Source of the DNA: Gavia stellata
Taxonomy: Eukaryota; Chordata; Aves; Gaviiformes; Gaviidae
Assembly (NCBI RefSeq): GCF_030936135.1
Contig: NC_082619.1
Location: forward strand, 2,359,208-2,423,207
Direction of reading: 5' to 3'
Length of the DNA: 64,000 nucleotides
The first letter of the stretch is position 1. Every line of letters starts with the position of its first letter. Positions 36,501 through 48,500 of the stretch are shown in pieces. Both the position numbers and the translations under genes were made by a program. The notes beneath the pieces were generated by a model. It worked only from the letters and a program-made list of their open reading frames with translations, did no database searches and was not told where the DNA came from.

Positions 36501-39500
36501 TTACTTACAACTTTCTGCCTTCCATAGGCTACCACGGGCCCCTGGACCTGTACCCAGAATTTCACAGGATTGCTACTGACCCAAGTATTCACACTGTGCC
36601 AGAGGGGAGACCGGTGAACGTCTGCGTGGGAAAGGAGTGGCACAGATTTCCAAGCAGCTTTCTTCTGCCAGATAAGTAAGTTGTTTAATGTAAAAGGTAC
36701 AATTTGGTGAGATTCATAAGGAGGGGCACTTCTCATAAGAAGTGTTTATGGGAGTAACCTTCAAGACCTTGTATCTCTGTTGACACCAGCATATCCAAAA
36801 CAAAGGATTCTGAAGTTTGTTGTCGGCAGATGATGCTGGCCACAAGCTACTGAAAATTTGTAGTGTGACTGCTCCTCTAGCAGGGCTGTCTACCCTCAGG
36901 AATGAAATGTCCTTAGTTATGCTTTTCATTTTCTCCACACAAAATGTTACTAGCTCCTGCATTTTCCTGCTGGGCTTTCTGACACTGTTCTGTGCAGTTG
37001 GCAGCTCCAGTTCATCCTGTCAGAATTCAGGGGCCAGTTACCAAAACCGTTTGCCAAGGGACCAATGGCCACACGGATCATTCCCACTGACATGAATGAC
37101 CAAAACAAGGAAGAGCCATCTCGATATGTAAGCATTATATTCCAGTTTTCTTTTCCTTACCTTACTGGGTAGTTTGTGTTATATAATGCCAATGATTGGG
37201 TCTCCTCATTTTGTTTCCCGGGGACCACGGAAGTTACAGAACAAAAATGGGCTCTCTGCAGCCCTTGGAAATTCCCCCATTTATGTCAGTGGTTTCTCTT
37301 TGCATTTCATCTGCCTATTTTTAATTTAAAGATATAATAATAATAAAAAAAAGAAGCAGAAGAAGTAATAATTCCTAGTTATTGCAATTCTGGGTTTACT
37401 ATAATGTGTTACTGTGATCACAGCAAAGTGAACTGAATGAGTAGTTTGAAATCCCCCACTGAAAAAGTTTGTCACTGAGCAGGGACTGAAATTTTCCTTT
37501 GTACTTTCCTTTCTTTTAAATATAAATGTGTTCATCATATTTGCAACTGAGAAGGAGGAATTTAATTTGGAACTTCACTGAAACAATTGCATCAGTGATT
37601 TCAATGGGAATCTGTTGAGATAATGTATACTGGCATTATTAATTTGTTACTTTTCCTGGTTGTGCTGTGTTACCTAAACAAAAACGGTGCACACATATGA
37701 ATTTTTAAAAATTGTCAGCTAACTTCTTTAAAATTATTTAGCAGGTTAAATCTTAGCAGTGCACTACATATTCTTTGCAGTGCACTAGATAGTCATCCTT
37801 TCTTTTTTGTCCCAAGGGTTGAATGGGAGGAACTGCCAAGAAATGCATAGTCCTTTCTTCATTCTCTCTTTAACACCTTGTAGGATAGCTTTGGTATGTC
37901 CATCAGTATACAGAAAGCACTCACATGTAATGGACCAGGTCTCTGGTTTACATGAGTGGGTCTATCCTGGCTGAAGACAGTAGACATATGGTTGTGTTTG
38001 TGGCTCATGACATTGGTCTGTTAGACATTGTACAAGCACTTCTGATCCGCTCACAGAAGTGGATGGGAGGGCAGTACTATAACACAGGAGCAAACTATGT
38101 GGATAAAAGCAGGGATCAATCTTCTGGGTTAAAGCACTCTTATTTTGAGCCTCATTATGTAGTTACTGGAAATGGGAAGGAGGCGTGTTCCCACCTGAGA
38201 GAAGCTGTCTGCTGCAGTGCATTTAATTTACGAAATCTTTAACTGTGGCATATTTTTAGCACAGACAGCTGGCTGGTGCACAGCCTGTGACTAATGGAGC
38301 AAAACACACTTTTGTTTCATGGTTGTTTCTTAATGTCACCCTACAATTTTGTTATTTCTCATGCAAGCAAAAGGGCCTAGGACATTAGAAATTATCTACT
38401 AAATATGAATTTTAAATGGGGTTTTAAAACTTTTACTTCTGACCTGCTAATAACAAGAGAACAAGATCTTTTCTCAAGTTTAATGAGCTTATGAGTGTAA
38501 ACATATCCAGATTTAAAAAAAAAAAGTTAGCAAGCACTGGAAAGGACCATCATAGCGAATAAATCTAAATAGCGTGAGTCTGTTGGTCATTTAAAGGGGA
38601 GAAAACAAATGGTTCAAAAGGATTATCTGAGCCATGGACAACTTAAAACCAATTAATGGCTGCAGAAATGGGACTGATCTCTGTTTCAAGTGTCTATTAC
38701 TGCTCTGCTTGAAAATTGGAGAGTAAATCTCGGTGTTTCTGTTGCTATGAGACATTGGGGAGAAGAGTGATTTGATCTTCTTGTTTTGCAATTCTTCCTT
38801 CCTTAATCATGTTGAACAGCCCTTAACTTGTACTTGTCCTACTGGGGAGATGCATTTGTCTCTGAAACTGCTAAGAAAGAGATAAGGAGTATACCTCTTA
38901 CAAAGATGTATCCAAGCAGGAACAGTAGATTAGGCCTAAAAGCTGAAACTGTTAAAAACTCCTGACTTCAGAGGAAGTTTTTTTTAATCACTTTATTTTC
39001 ACTTCTTTTCCAATTCCCTTTAGCTCTGTTTTGAACCATAGGAACCACGTGAAGCTTGGTTTCATTTTTGAAATATGCGTTTGAGTGATCAGTAAAACAT
39101 CTCTAGTTTTGCTCAAAACAGTTGAACTTTATCTGTGGTAAACCAGACAAGCTCCTGTTGTGCTCTGTGTGGCCAGGCTAACATTCATCCAGACACCAGT
39201 GGGAGACATGTGGCTGCAGCAGTACAGCAGCAGGCTGTGCCCTTAGCTCCATCTCTGCGCTATACTGTGCCCACTCCTGTTATTCAGGATGTGATCAAAT
39301 GCGGTTCTCCACCACTTAGCATAGTGGTTGCATCAAATAAAAAAAGAGTGGGAGGAGGAAAAGGAAAGGAGACCAGAAGAGGATAGGATGTAATTTAGAA
39401 ATTCCTTGCAGCTCTGTACACTAAGACTGACTTCTTTCTACAAAGAAACATTTCAAGGTCTGTACATAGGTGCTGTGTTGGCCCTCTGACCAGGATGAAT

Positions 39501-42500
39501 ATTATCCTTAGCTTCGGTGTAACTTCTAAGAATGCACTGTGCTCTACTTGGAATGGTAGAAGGGAAATCAATTTTTCACCTGACAGATAATTGATATGCA
39601 CTGGAAGTGCCAGCCCTTTTAGGGGAGCATTTAGAATGAGAGAAGTGAGAGTCAGTGCTTGAGGCAGTAACTTCTCTTTCTCTGAATGATTCTACATCAC
39701 TTACAGAAAAACTTGGTTAGTGGTTTGGGAGTCTGTTTGCTAATGAGCCAGAACCTCTCTCAGGGCCTGGAATGTTCTTCTCATACAGTGCAAGAAGTGG
39801 ATTCAACATTCTCCTCAGCTGAGTTTCCCATGGTGTAATTTCATTTGCCACTCAGTTGTGATGCCATGGAACCATCTGGTATCCACCTAATTAAATTGTT
39901 TTCAGCCTAAATTGTTATGATAAACCCCAAAGGTGCTTCAGAAAAGTGAATTCGAGCATGTCCAAGGAAGTTTGCAATAAAATTTTGTGGGAGAGCAAAC
40001 TGAAATGTGGGATACCTCAAGGAAGAGTTTGAGGGAGTAAGACAGAATAAGACATAGTCATCCTGGAGAACCTCAGCTGCCTGCATTTACGATAACTGAT
40101 GGGTAGAGGCCTTTGCAAACCTGGCTTAAGGGGCCTTAGCTTTTCATTTGACTAATCCAGCTATAGCTGCCCTGCCTTTTTCTTCACCTTTTCAATATGG
40201 CAAACTTATGCAGTGACTCTAAGGAAATTTGTTTCCTCATTGAAACACCTGGTCATCACACATTACCTTTTTTTTCTGACTTGATGAGATGTACACATTT
40301 GTGCAATCAACAAGACACAACTGTGTATGTTGTATTCTGCCGTTGTTAATTAAAGGGAAAACTGCCACTTGGGAGAGCTGGCCTCCTAAGGAGTGCCTGT
40401 AGATCTTTCATGAAGGTCATGGGCCCTCCACGTAAAAGTCAGTGAAACCAAATAGACCAGGACTTGTTGGTCCCCAAACTTGATCATGTTCCTTCCATCA
40501 GGCACGTAAATTATTAATGTGAGTCCTCCTCCTGATAGGTCCTTAGCCTTTCCCATCCAGCCCCTGTTGCCCTGACTGTTTGCAAAAAAAAGAAATAAAT
40601 CTGGAGGGGTCTACCATTTTACAAAGGTCAGTGATGATCTGACCTTGCAAGAACTCCCCCATAGCCTGTGCATTGAAAAGCTTGTGCATGAAAAAGGCGA
40701 GATTGCAATCTACATTCTGTTTAGAGCCCCTGAGGGATGAAAAAGGACCAAGAGTTTGTGTCACCAGCTGAGAGACATTTTTTTTGTGTGCGCACTGTTG
40801 ACAGGATCTGATTATGATGTGTGTGATGCTGGGGCCATGGAGCCTGTTTCCAGACAATAATTTAGCACAATGATTTGTTTTTGTTGCTGTCTTCAGAAAA
40901 AACTTGTAATCAGTTTACACCAAGATGCATGATGGAAGTTCTCAGCCTAGCACAAAAATTTCCTTACAGGTCACTTAGCCTCCTCATGAATTTCTTTCCT
41001 AGAAGTGCAGCGGATTGCTCAGTGGAAGGTGTCCTTGTTTATACCTGGGAGTGTGAAGGAAGCATGTTAGAAGCATGCACCTGTCCTTGTGTTCATGCAG
41101 TTGAGAGTTCAAACACAGGCTTGGCAGCAGCAGGGTGTTTGGGAGGAGCTGGCTGGACCTTTTATTTGCTTGCCAGTTTCCTTGGGTTTGCTGATGTAAT
41201 AGGGCTGGGATTAGATGGCACGAAGTGGCCCGGCACTCTGATAACCCTGTCCTGCTCGATGCAGGGATTGGTGGCAGCTGTAAACTGAGATATCACAGTT
41301 GAAGACTTGCTATTTTTCCTAAATTCCCATGTTAAGTCTCTTTCCTTTCTCCCTTGTATTCCACCTGGGTGAAACATCTGCACAACTAATGAGACTTATG
41401 TTACAATTTGCAAATATTTATTGATCAGAAGTTATACCCTGTTATCTGTTCTACTTAACCTCAGGAAAGACTCTGGTGATGCAATACTTTTTATATCTAA
41501 ATACATGTATTCTAGTTCCCTGATGTCTTCCAAATCAAAATATCTAGATTATTGAACGAAACCACCAATAATTACTAGGATGTGCTGTACTTCACTGGTG
41601 TCTTTTCTCAGTAATTTCAAAATACTGTACTACATTTTAATGTACAATGCTTAATAACATATCAGAGGCAGAAGTGGGAATCGTTAGTCCGCTTCGGCAG
41701 TTGGGAATATTGAGTGCCACAAGGATGGCTTGCAGACCAACAGAGCCAGAAAAGGCATCCAAGAATTCTATGCGTTCTCAGTTCGCAAAAAGAAATACTG
41801 GAGAGAGAACTTTCAGATTAATGTGATTGGAAGTGGCACAAGAGCATAAGATAGCTGCAAGCATCAGTCCCATTGACTTCTAGTGCCTCTCAGGTCGCTA
41901 CTGCAGGCTTTTGCCAGAAAACTCAGCCAGTGCCTGATGTGAGAAAGTGTGACCCTTGGCTGACAAAACCTAGTGTCAGCAAAATACCCAAGTACATAAG
42001 CATTAACTGGTAGAACTTGCATTGCTCCAGTGGCTGAAAATCATTGTGCCGGCAAAAGCTCAGCCTTGCTGCTGTACACTGTATCTGTGAGGGGCTCATT
42101 TTTCTGGTGTATTGTAATGATATAGCTACCCTTGTACAATTTAAATATGGCCTTAGGCTTGGGATTATTTCACTTTTGAAAATGTGACTTAGGTCACTTA
42201 AAGAGAATTAGATCTTCAACAGGAGGACATCAGCCCATATTTATAACCTGTCCTCTCCTCTAGATCTCTTACGTGAAATCCAGAGGTTGCTACACAATAT
42301 AGCCTCTTGTTGGGCTACCTTGTATGAAACTCGTCCTGGTAGGAACTCAAGTCGTCTTTGTAGCTGACAGTTCACATTTGTCTTGGCAGAATTTTTATTC
42401 CTCAGCAGCTCAAGTGCACATCTGTAGGGGTACCTGTGAGGAGTGGGGAGAAGAGGGCAGGAGGTGGGGACTGTTAACCAGAAAGGACTCAGGATATTCA

Positions 42501-45500
42501 TATAAATGAATAGTACAGCCTGTTCCCCAGCGGGAAGGAGAAGGTTGCATAACGTGAGTTTCCTGAGGACATTGCCCGCAGCTCTTTTAACTAGGAGGTC
42601 ACACACATAATTCATTTCTGTGATGTTGCTTCCTCGAATGCATTTTCATAATTTGGCAGGGTGTCAGCAAACATTTTGGTCAGGGCAGAGCAGTTACTTG
42701 TGTCATAGGCAGCTGATAAAGGCATGACTGTGCTGATACCAAGTCCACATGGTCTGAGAGGTGCAATGTGACGTCCATCTGCTGCAAGTGAGGCAGTGGG
42801 GGTCATCAGTGCTACAGGACAGGTCATTCATGCACAAACCCCACCATAATTTGTGCCAGACAACACGCTTACTCTGTTGGAACTACTTGCTGTTTTCCAC
42901 GATTCTGCGTAAGCCCTGCCACGAGGTGACACAACCAGTACCATGAGGCTTACAGAGTTAACAGGTTGTGGAGCTTGTGTCATCCTTGTGGGTAACCCGT
43001 ATTAGTCTGTATGTGTTCTGAGCCAAATGTGCTGAAATTGTGTGCAACTGATTGTAAAAGCACTTCCCAAGAAGGCATGAAAAATTAGGTGAGTGAGGGG
43101 ATTTCTTTTGCAGTAAGTTGGCATGCTGTTTCTTATAGGAGGACAAAGAGGGGAGCGTGAGGCACTGGCTCCCCTCAGCCTGATCTAACAGGTACTTCTT
43201 TGTCTTTCTTGGGCAGTGGGTCAAGCCTTTATTGTGTGAACTTGACCGTACATTCTTTAGGGGCAGGGCAGCACCTATACAAGGTGTTAATCGGCAATGC
43301 CTTTGGATGTTTATACATGACATACAATTCATGATTGTGACAAACAAGTGCTGATTTGGTACATGTCCCAGCATCCATGTTTAGTATTCCTCTGGTCTAC
43401 AGAAATATTCCTCTGGATGTGCCTTGACATAAGGTGCTCTTCTCACTGTTATGCATGCACTTTGGAGCAGAATTCATGAATTGCTATTACAGTAGTGATA
43501 GAAGCAGTTATCCGTAGATCACTCAAAATGAGAGGATGTACTTGAAACTGTCCTTTTCACAGTTTTTTATCAATGATTTGCAGGGGGAAAGGAAGAGCAG
43601 GCAATAGGCTTATTAAATAACAAATGATGTGGGAGAAAGTACATAAGTGGAATTCAAAGTGATTTTGACAAATTGGAGAAAGGATCTGAAAAAAAAAAAG
43701 GAAGACCTTTAATATGGACAGTGCACTAGACAGAAATAATTCAGTGAATACATGTAGGTTGAAGACCAGCCAGTTGGGCACGAATCCTTCAGGAAAGGAT
43801 CCAGGGGTGCAACGCATCACTGGATGAATACAACTTAGTAATGCCATGCTGCTGTAGGAAGAGATGGGCCACATAGAGGGTTATATGCTCAGGAGCATGT
43901 TGTGCAACTGTGCTTAGAAAGTCCTTCATTAAAGTGCTACATCCTGATTTGGGCACTGCATTCAGGACAGATGTGACTAATTGAAGACCCACAAGAATGA
44001 TCACAGGGGTAGAAAACATGATTATAGAGTAAAATGGTGTAGAGAAGACAAGAGCCATTTTCAGATAACAGAACTCCAGTATGTAAAAACTATCACAAAG
44101 AAAATGATGTTTTCCTTGTTCATGATATAAAACAAGTAGGAATAGGTGTGAACTGAGACAGAAAAAGATTCCATGTAGACATCAGGAAATCTTTCTAACA
44201 ATAAAGATAGTGAAGTCTTTTGTCTGGGGAGCTTGTGGAGCCAGCATTGTAAGAAGTCTTTAATAGCTAGTTAGACAACCACCAGGAAAAACATCAACAG
44301 AATTGGTTCTGCTGCCTCAATTTCCCCTCTGGGACTTGACAGTTCCTCAGGAAGAGAGCTGGCAGTGATACTTCCTCAGAGAGGGACCCTAGGACTCTTC
44401 TTCTATGACTAGAGCAGCAGTGGTAGCTTGTATTCCCCCATAAAGGTTTTCTTGAAAACACTCAAAATATTTTACCATATATCCTGCATGAAGCACTTCA
44501 CCTGTTGCTAGAAATTTAACCCCCTTTCTCATTGATAAGTAACAGCCTGTATAAATGAACGTATACAAGCAGAAGCCTACAGGAAATAAACCACAAGAAT
44601 GTCTGTCTTTCTGCAGATTGACATTTCCAAATGCCACTATCTGGTGGACTTGGATACAGCAGCTGAAACCCCACGGGAGCCAAGGTATTCCTCCAACAAA
44701 GAAGAGTGGGTAACCATTGCCTACAAGCCATTCCTAGATGCTTCCAGGTATGCTTTACACATTTGAGAGGGAGGGAGGAAGGCTGGCAGGTCTGTGAACT
44801 AGTTCTGTTCAATTACCCACGTGCAAAAGTAGCTATGTACAGGGAGGAAAGATACATTGGCAAATGCCAGCTTGAAGTCCAGCTTCTAGAAAACGCAGCT
44901 TGCTGGCCACAGAGGAACCTTTGTCAAACTGGTACTTGCAATATTTATGACCTAGGTTGCTTTAGAAGGTGAAGCTAGCTGAGAAGGGTGGTGAGAAGGA
45001 TTATTTTTAAAAAGAATCCTCCCTGTGCACTTCTTGCTGAAGTAATGTTTTTTGGTTTGCTTTCTAAAGAAATAAGGTGTATGTCAGCTCCTCCCAACAG
45101 ACTTTTGAATCTGCTGTCTTGTTTCAGCCAAATTCAGGACAGGTGTAAGTTAGTCTCAAAGAGCATAAGCTCTTACAAATTTTATGAAAGCTGGCAGACA
45201 GAGAGACGAGTATCATTGAGTGAGAAGTCAGCAAGGTCACACCTTTATGAGACATCAGAGAATCCATGGAAGAGATCTCTATTAGAATCCATTCCATTCT
45301 TCATTAGTTCTGCTGCTCACTGAACAACTTGCTTGTGTGTCTGAACAGGAATTTTGTGAGATGCAGAGATTGAAATTGCTCTGCTCCAGGCTAACAGGGG
45401 GTGGAATCAGGGTTGTTAAACTGGGAATGTTGTTAATACATTCCTGCAAATACCCTCAGCTCAAAGGGGATGGTTATTTAGTCATTTAAAGCTCTGGTTA

Positions 45501-48500
45501 TGTTGCTGTCATAACAGGACAGAGAGGATGACTGGAAAAATCTCTGTAAAAAACTGACACAGAGTTCAGTGCTCTCCTATTTTCTATGTGAGGCCTTATT
45601 ACTTCCTAGTAATAGGACCCTCCAGGGAGAGGGGCTGGTAAAAGCAGTTGAACAGTGAGAAAGAGTGATAATGTTAGAGCAAGTCCCAGGAGTGCTCTAA
45701 TGTTCCCAGCTTGCTGACACAAACAAGTTTTCTTGGCAAGGTTTTTCATGAACTATGTTTTCCGAGAGACCTGCTGTTATGTTTGGGCAGGACTTCAGGA
45801 ATGGAGAATGAGATGGCCAATGAGTCTTATTAATGAGGCAACAGAAAGATCTGCATAAGAGTTTTGCAAATGACTCTTTGTGCAGAGCATATACCCCTGA
45901 ATGTGTATTTCTGCTTTGAAGACACCTTCATGTGTTTTTAAAGCTGGTTTATCTTGCTACCCTCTGCTAAACAGCCAAGCTTTGATTGTTTAGACCTGAT
46001 CTAAACTCCTTTGAAGTCAATCAGAGGCACTGAGTCAGGTGCAAATGAGCCTTTAAGACACCTTGGGTTAACCATGGGGATGTAATTTGCTAGCGGTGCT
46101 TTCAGAGGTAGTGGCTGTCTGCTGCAGAGATGCTAGCCTGCCTAATGAAATTATTCTGGTATGGCTGTACATATCACAGATTTCTCCAGAATGTCCTGGA
46201 TCCTCCATGGCTTCTTTCCACTTTTGCTCATTTTTCCTGTATTTAGCTGATGTTTGGTAGAGAAGGAGTCGGTCTGTCTCATGGGGCTTTTTGGATTATT
46301 GCACTTTCAGCCGCCACCCATAGCCTCTGAGCTTTTGATTAAAGCTCATGAGAGACATACCACTGCTTTCTCTTCTGAACCCATTTTGTATCCCCTTAGA
46401 GGCTGTGCCCTGCTGAATACAAACCAGCATCTGTCTGGAAGCAACAGCACAGTGTATCTGCTCATTTTGTGGGGAGAGAGTTGAGTCTGCAACGGTAGGC
46501 CTTACCACAGGATGGACACAAGTGTTTTGAATCCTCCACTTTCACCCAGGCTTTTTTGTTCATTCCTAACTTGTCTGGGCATTTTTCCTGTAAGGTGCAT
46601 GTACATCTGATACCATCTCAATCCTGAACCTACTGCAGCCTGCAATGCTGACTGGAATCAGTGCAAGAAGTTAAGCTAGAGCCAAACTCATAGCTCAGTA
46701 CTGAGCTGAATCCTTGTCACTCTCTTCACTGCTTTAATGCTGTTTCCCTATGTCACTCTATAACATCCTTTCTTCTTTTTTCCCCTCCTTCTTATTAGTG
46801 GAAATTGATAGGATTAAGGAATTTCCCTATTTACTGCTAAACCTCTGCATCCTGCCAAGTATAAATATCTATCTGTATTCTCAGGAATTTGGCTGAATAC
46901 ATAGGTAGATGTGGTGCTGCAGCTCTGTGCTTCTAAGGGAAATGCTGTCAAAGTACTTCCTGCCAGACTGAGGCTGGTAACTTATTCCCAAGCTTCGCAG
47001 TGAAAACCTGTGCAATCATTTTGATTTGATATATGATAGTGTGTGTTGCATTTAGATCATCTGAACTCAAGCTAGATTCCCAAGCTGTATGTTTCTTGTC
47101 GGCTAAGTATCTCTGCAAGCCTTCAGCCAAACTCTGGTAACCCACTCAGTACAGGGATGTTGATTTCTGTGTGTGGTCCTTCATGTCTGGCTTGTGAGGG
47201 GAGAGTGCATGTGGCTGTTACCACTGGAAGTAATGGCTTGGCTTGTAGCAAAGGTAGCATCTCACCACGGAGCAGCAGCTTGTTGTGAGAAGTTCGGAGC
47301 CACAGAGAGATCCTGAAACTTCAGAGCGTACTGACCCTAGTAACAACGAGATGGAAAAGCAGAATACTGGGTGTGGGGAAAGGGAAGCATACTCCCTGGC
47401 TAAGCAATCACCAAGACCTTAGAACAGATCATCTAAAGGTGGTGGGGAAGGGAAGGGGATCTTTCTGGCTGCTGTGTCCTCCTTAATAAAAGATGCTGTT
47501 ACATTAGTGGGAGACTGGAATAGAAGAGGGTTTGCAGAGCATGTACCAAGAAGAGATCAGGCAGTCAATCCTTAGCCCTGCTGGTGTTGCCTGTCAGTCT
47601 CCTCCACTCCTGTTCTTGTGCTGCATGGAAATTCTCCATGCTGTTCCTTATCAATGCCTCACAGCTGGAGCAGAGGGGAGGTGTGGTGCCTTCACCAGTG
47701 GAGGAGGCCAGGTTGCCATAGCAGCAGGTCTGATTTCCATCCCTGCTGTTAGTACCTCCACAGCTCCCGCAGTTTGGAGCGCTGGGCTCTGTCCCTTCAG
47801 ATGACCTTCAGCAGTCGGCAGGTGGGGCAGCTCCAGTGCGCAGTGCTGGTGAAGGATCAGAAGGGCATGTGCTTACCTGGGAGCTATCACTGATGCTGAC
47901 GGATGAGACAACCAGCAGTGTCTCCCCATCTTGTCACCCTGCTTGTCTGACAGATTCTCTTTTGCTCCTGAAGAAGAACAGGAAGCCAGGAACCATGGCC
48001 TGCCTAGCAGGGCAGATGTGTAGTAGTCGGCACAGCTTCCCAAGACAACTCATGGTACAGTGAGGAGCAGAAAGAACAAACCATGCAAGGTCTGATCTGC
48101 CCTGTTAGCCAGTATGTCATTTAAAGGTGTGGTGGGTTGACCTTGGCTAGATGCCAGGTGCCACCAAGCCACTATATCACTCCCCTCCTTAGCAGGACGG
48201 GGCGCAGAAAATAAGATGGAAAAAACCTTGTGGGTCAAGATAAAGGCAGTATAATAACGCAAAAGCAAAGGCTGCACGCAGAAGCAAAGGAAAACAAAAT
48301 ATTTATTCTTTACTTCCCATCAGCAGGCTATGTCCAGCCACTTCCCAGGAAGCAGGGCTTCAGTATGTGTAGTGGTTGTTCTGGAAGACAAATGTCATAA
48401 ATAACGAATGCCCCCCCCCCCCTCCTCCTTCTCTTAGCTTTTTATTGCTGAGCAAATGTCATATGGTATGGAATGTCCCTTTGGGCAGTTTGGGTCAGCT

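Noticed and set aside
40543-40857. A minus-strand 104-codon frame in ALG9 intron 13 with somewhat protein-like composition.
   Set aside because: There is no recognisable domain and no splice context or promoter. At this length such frames are expected by chance.
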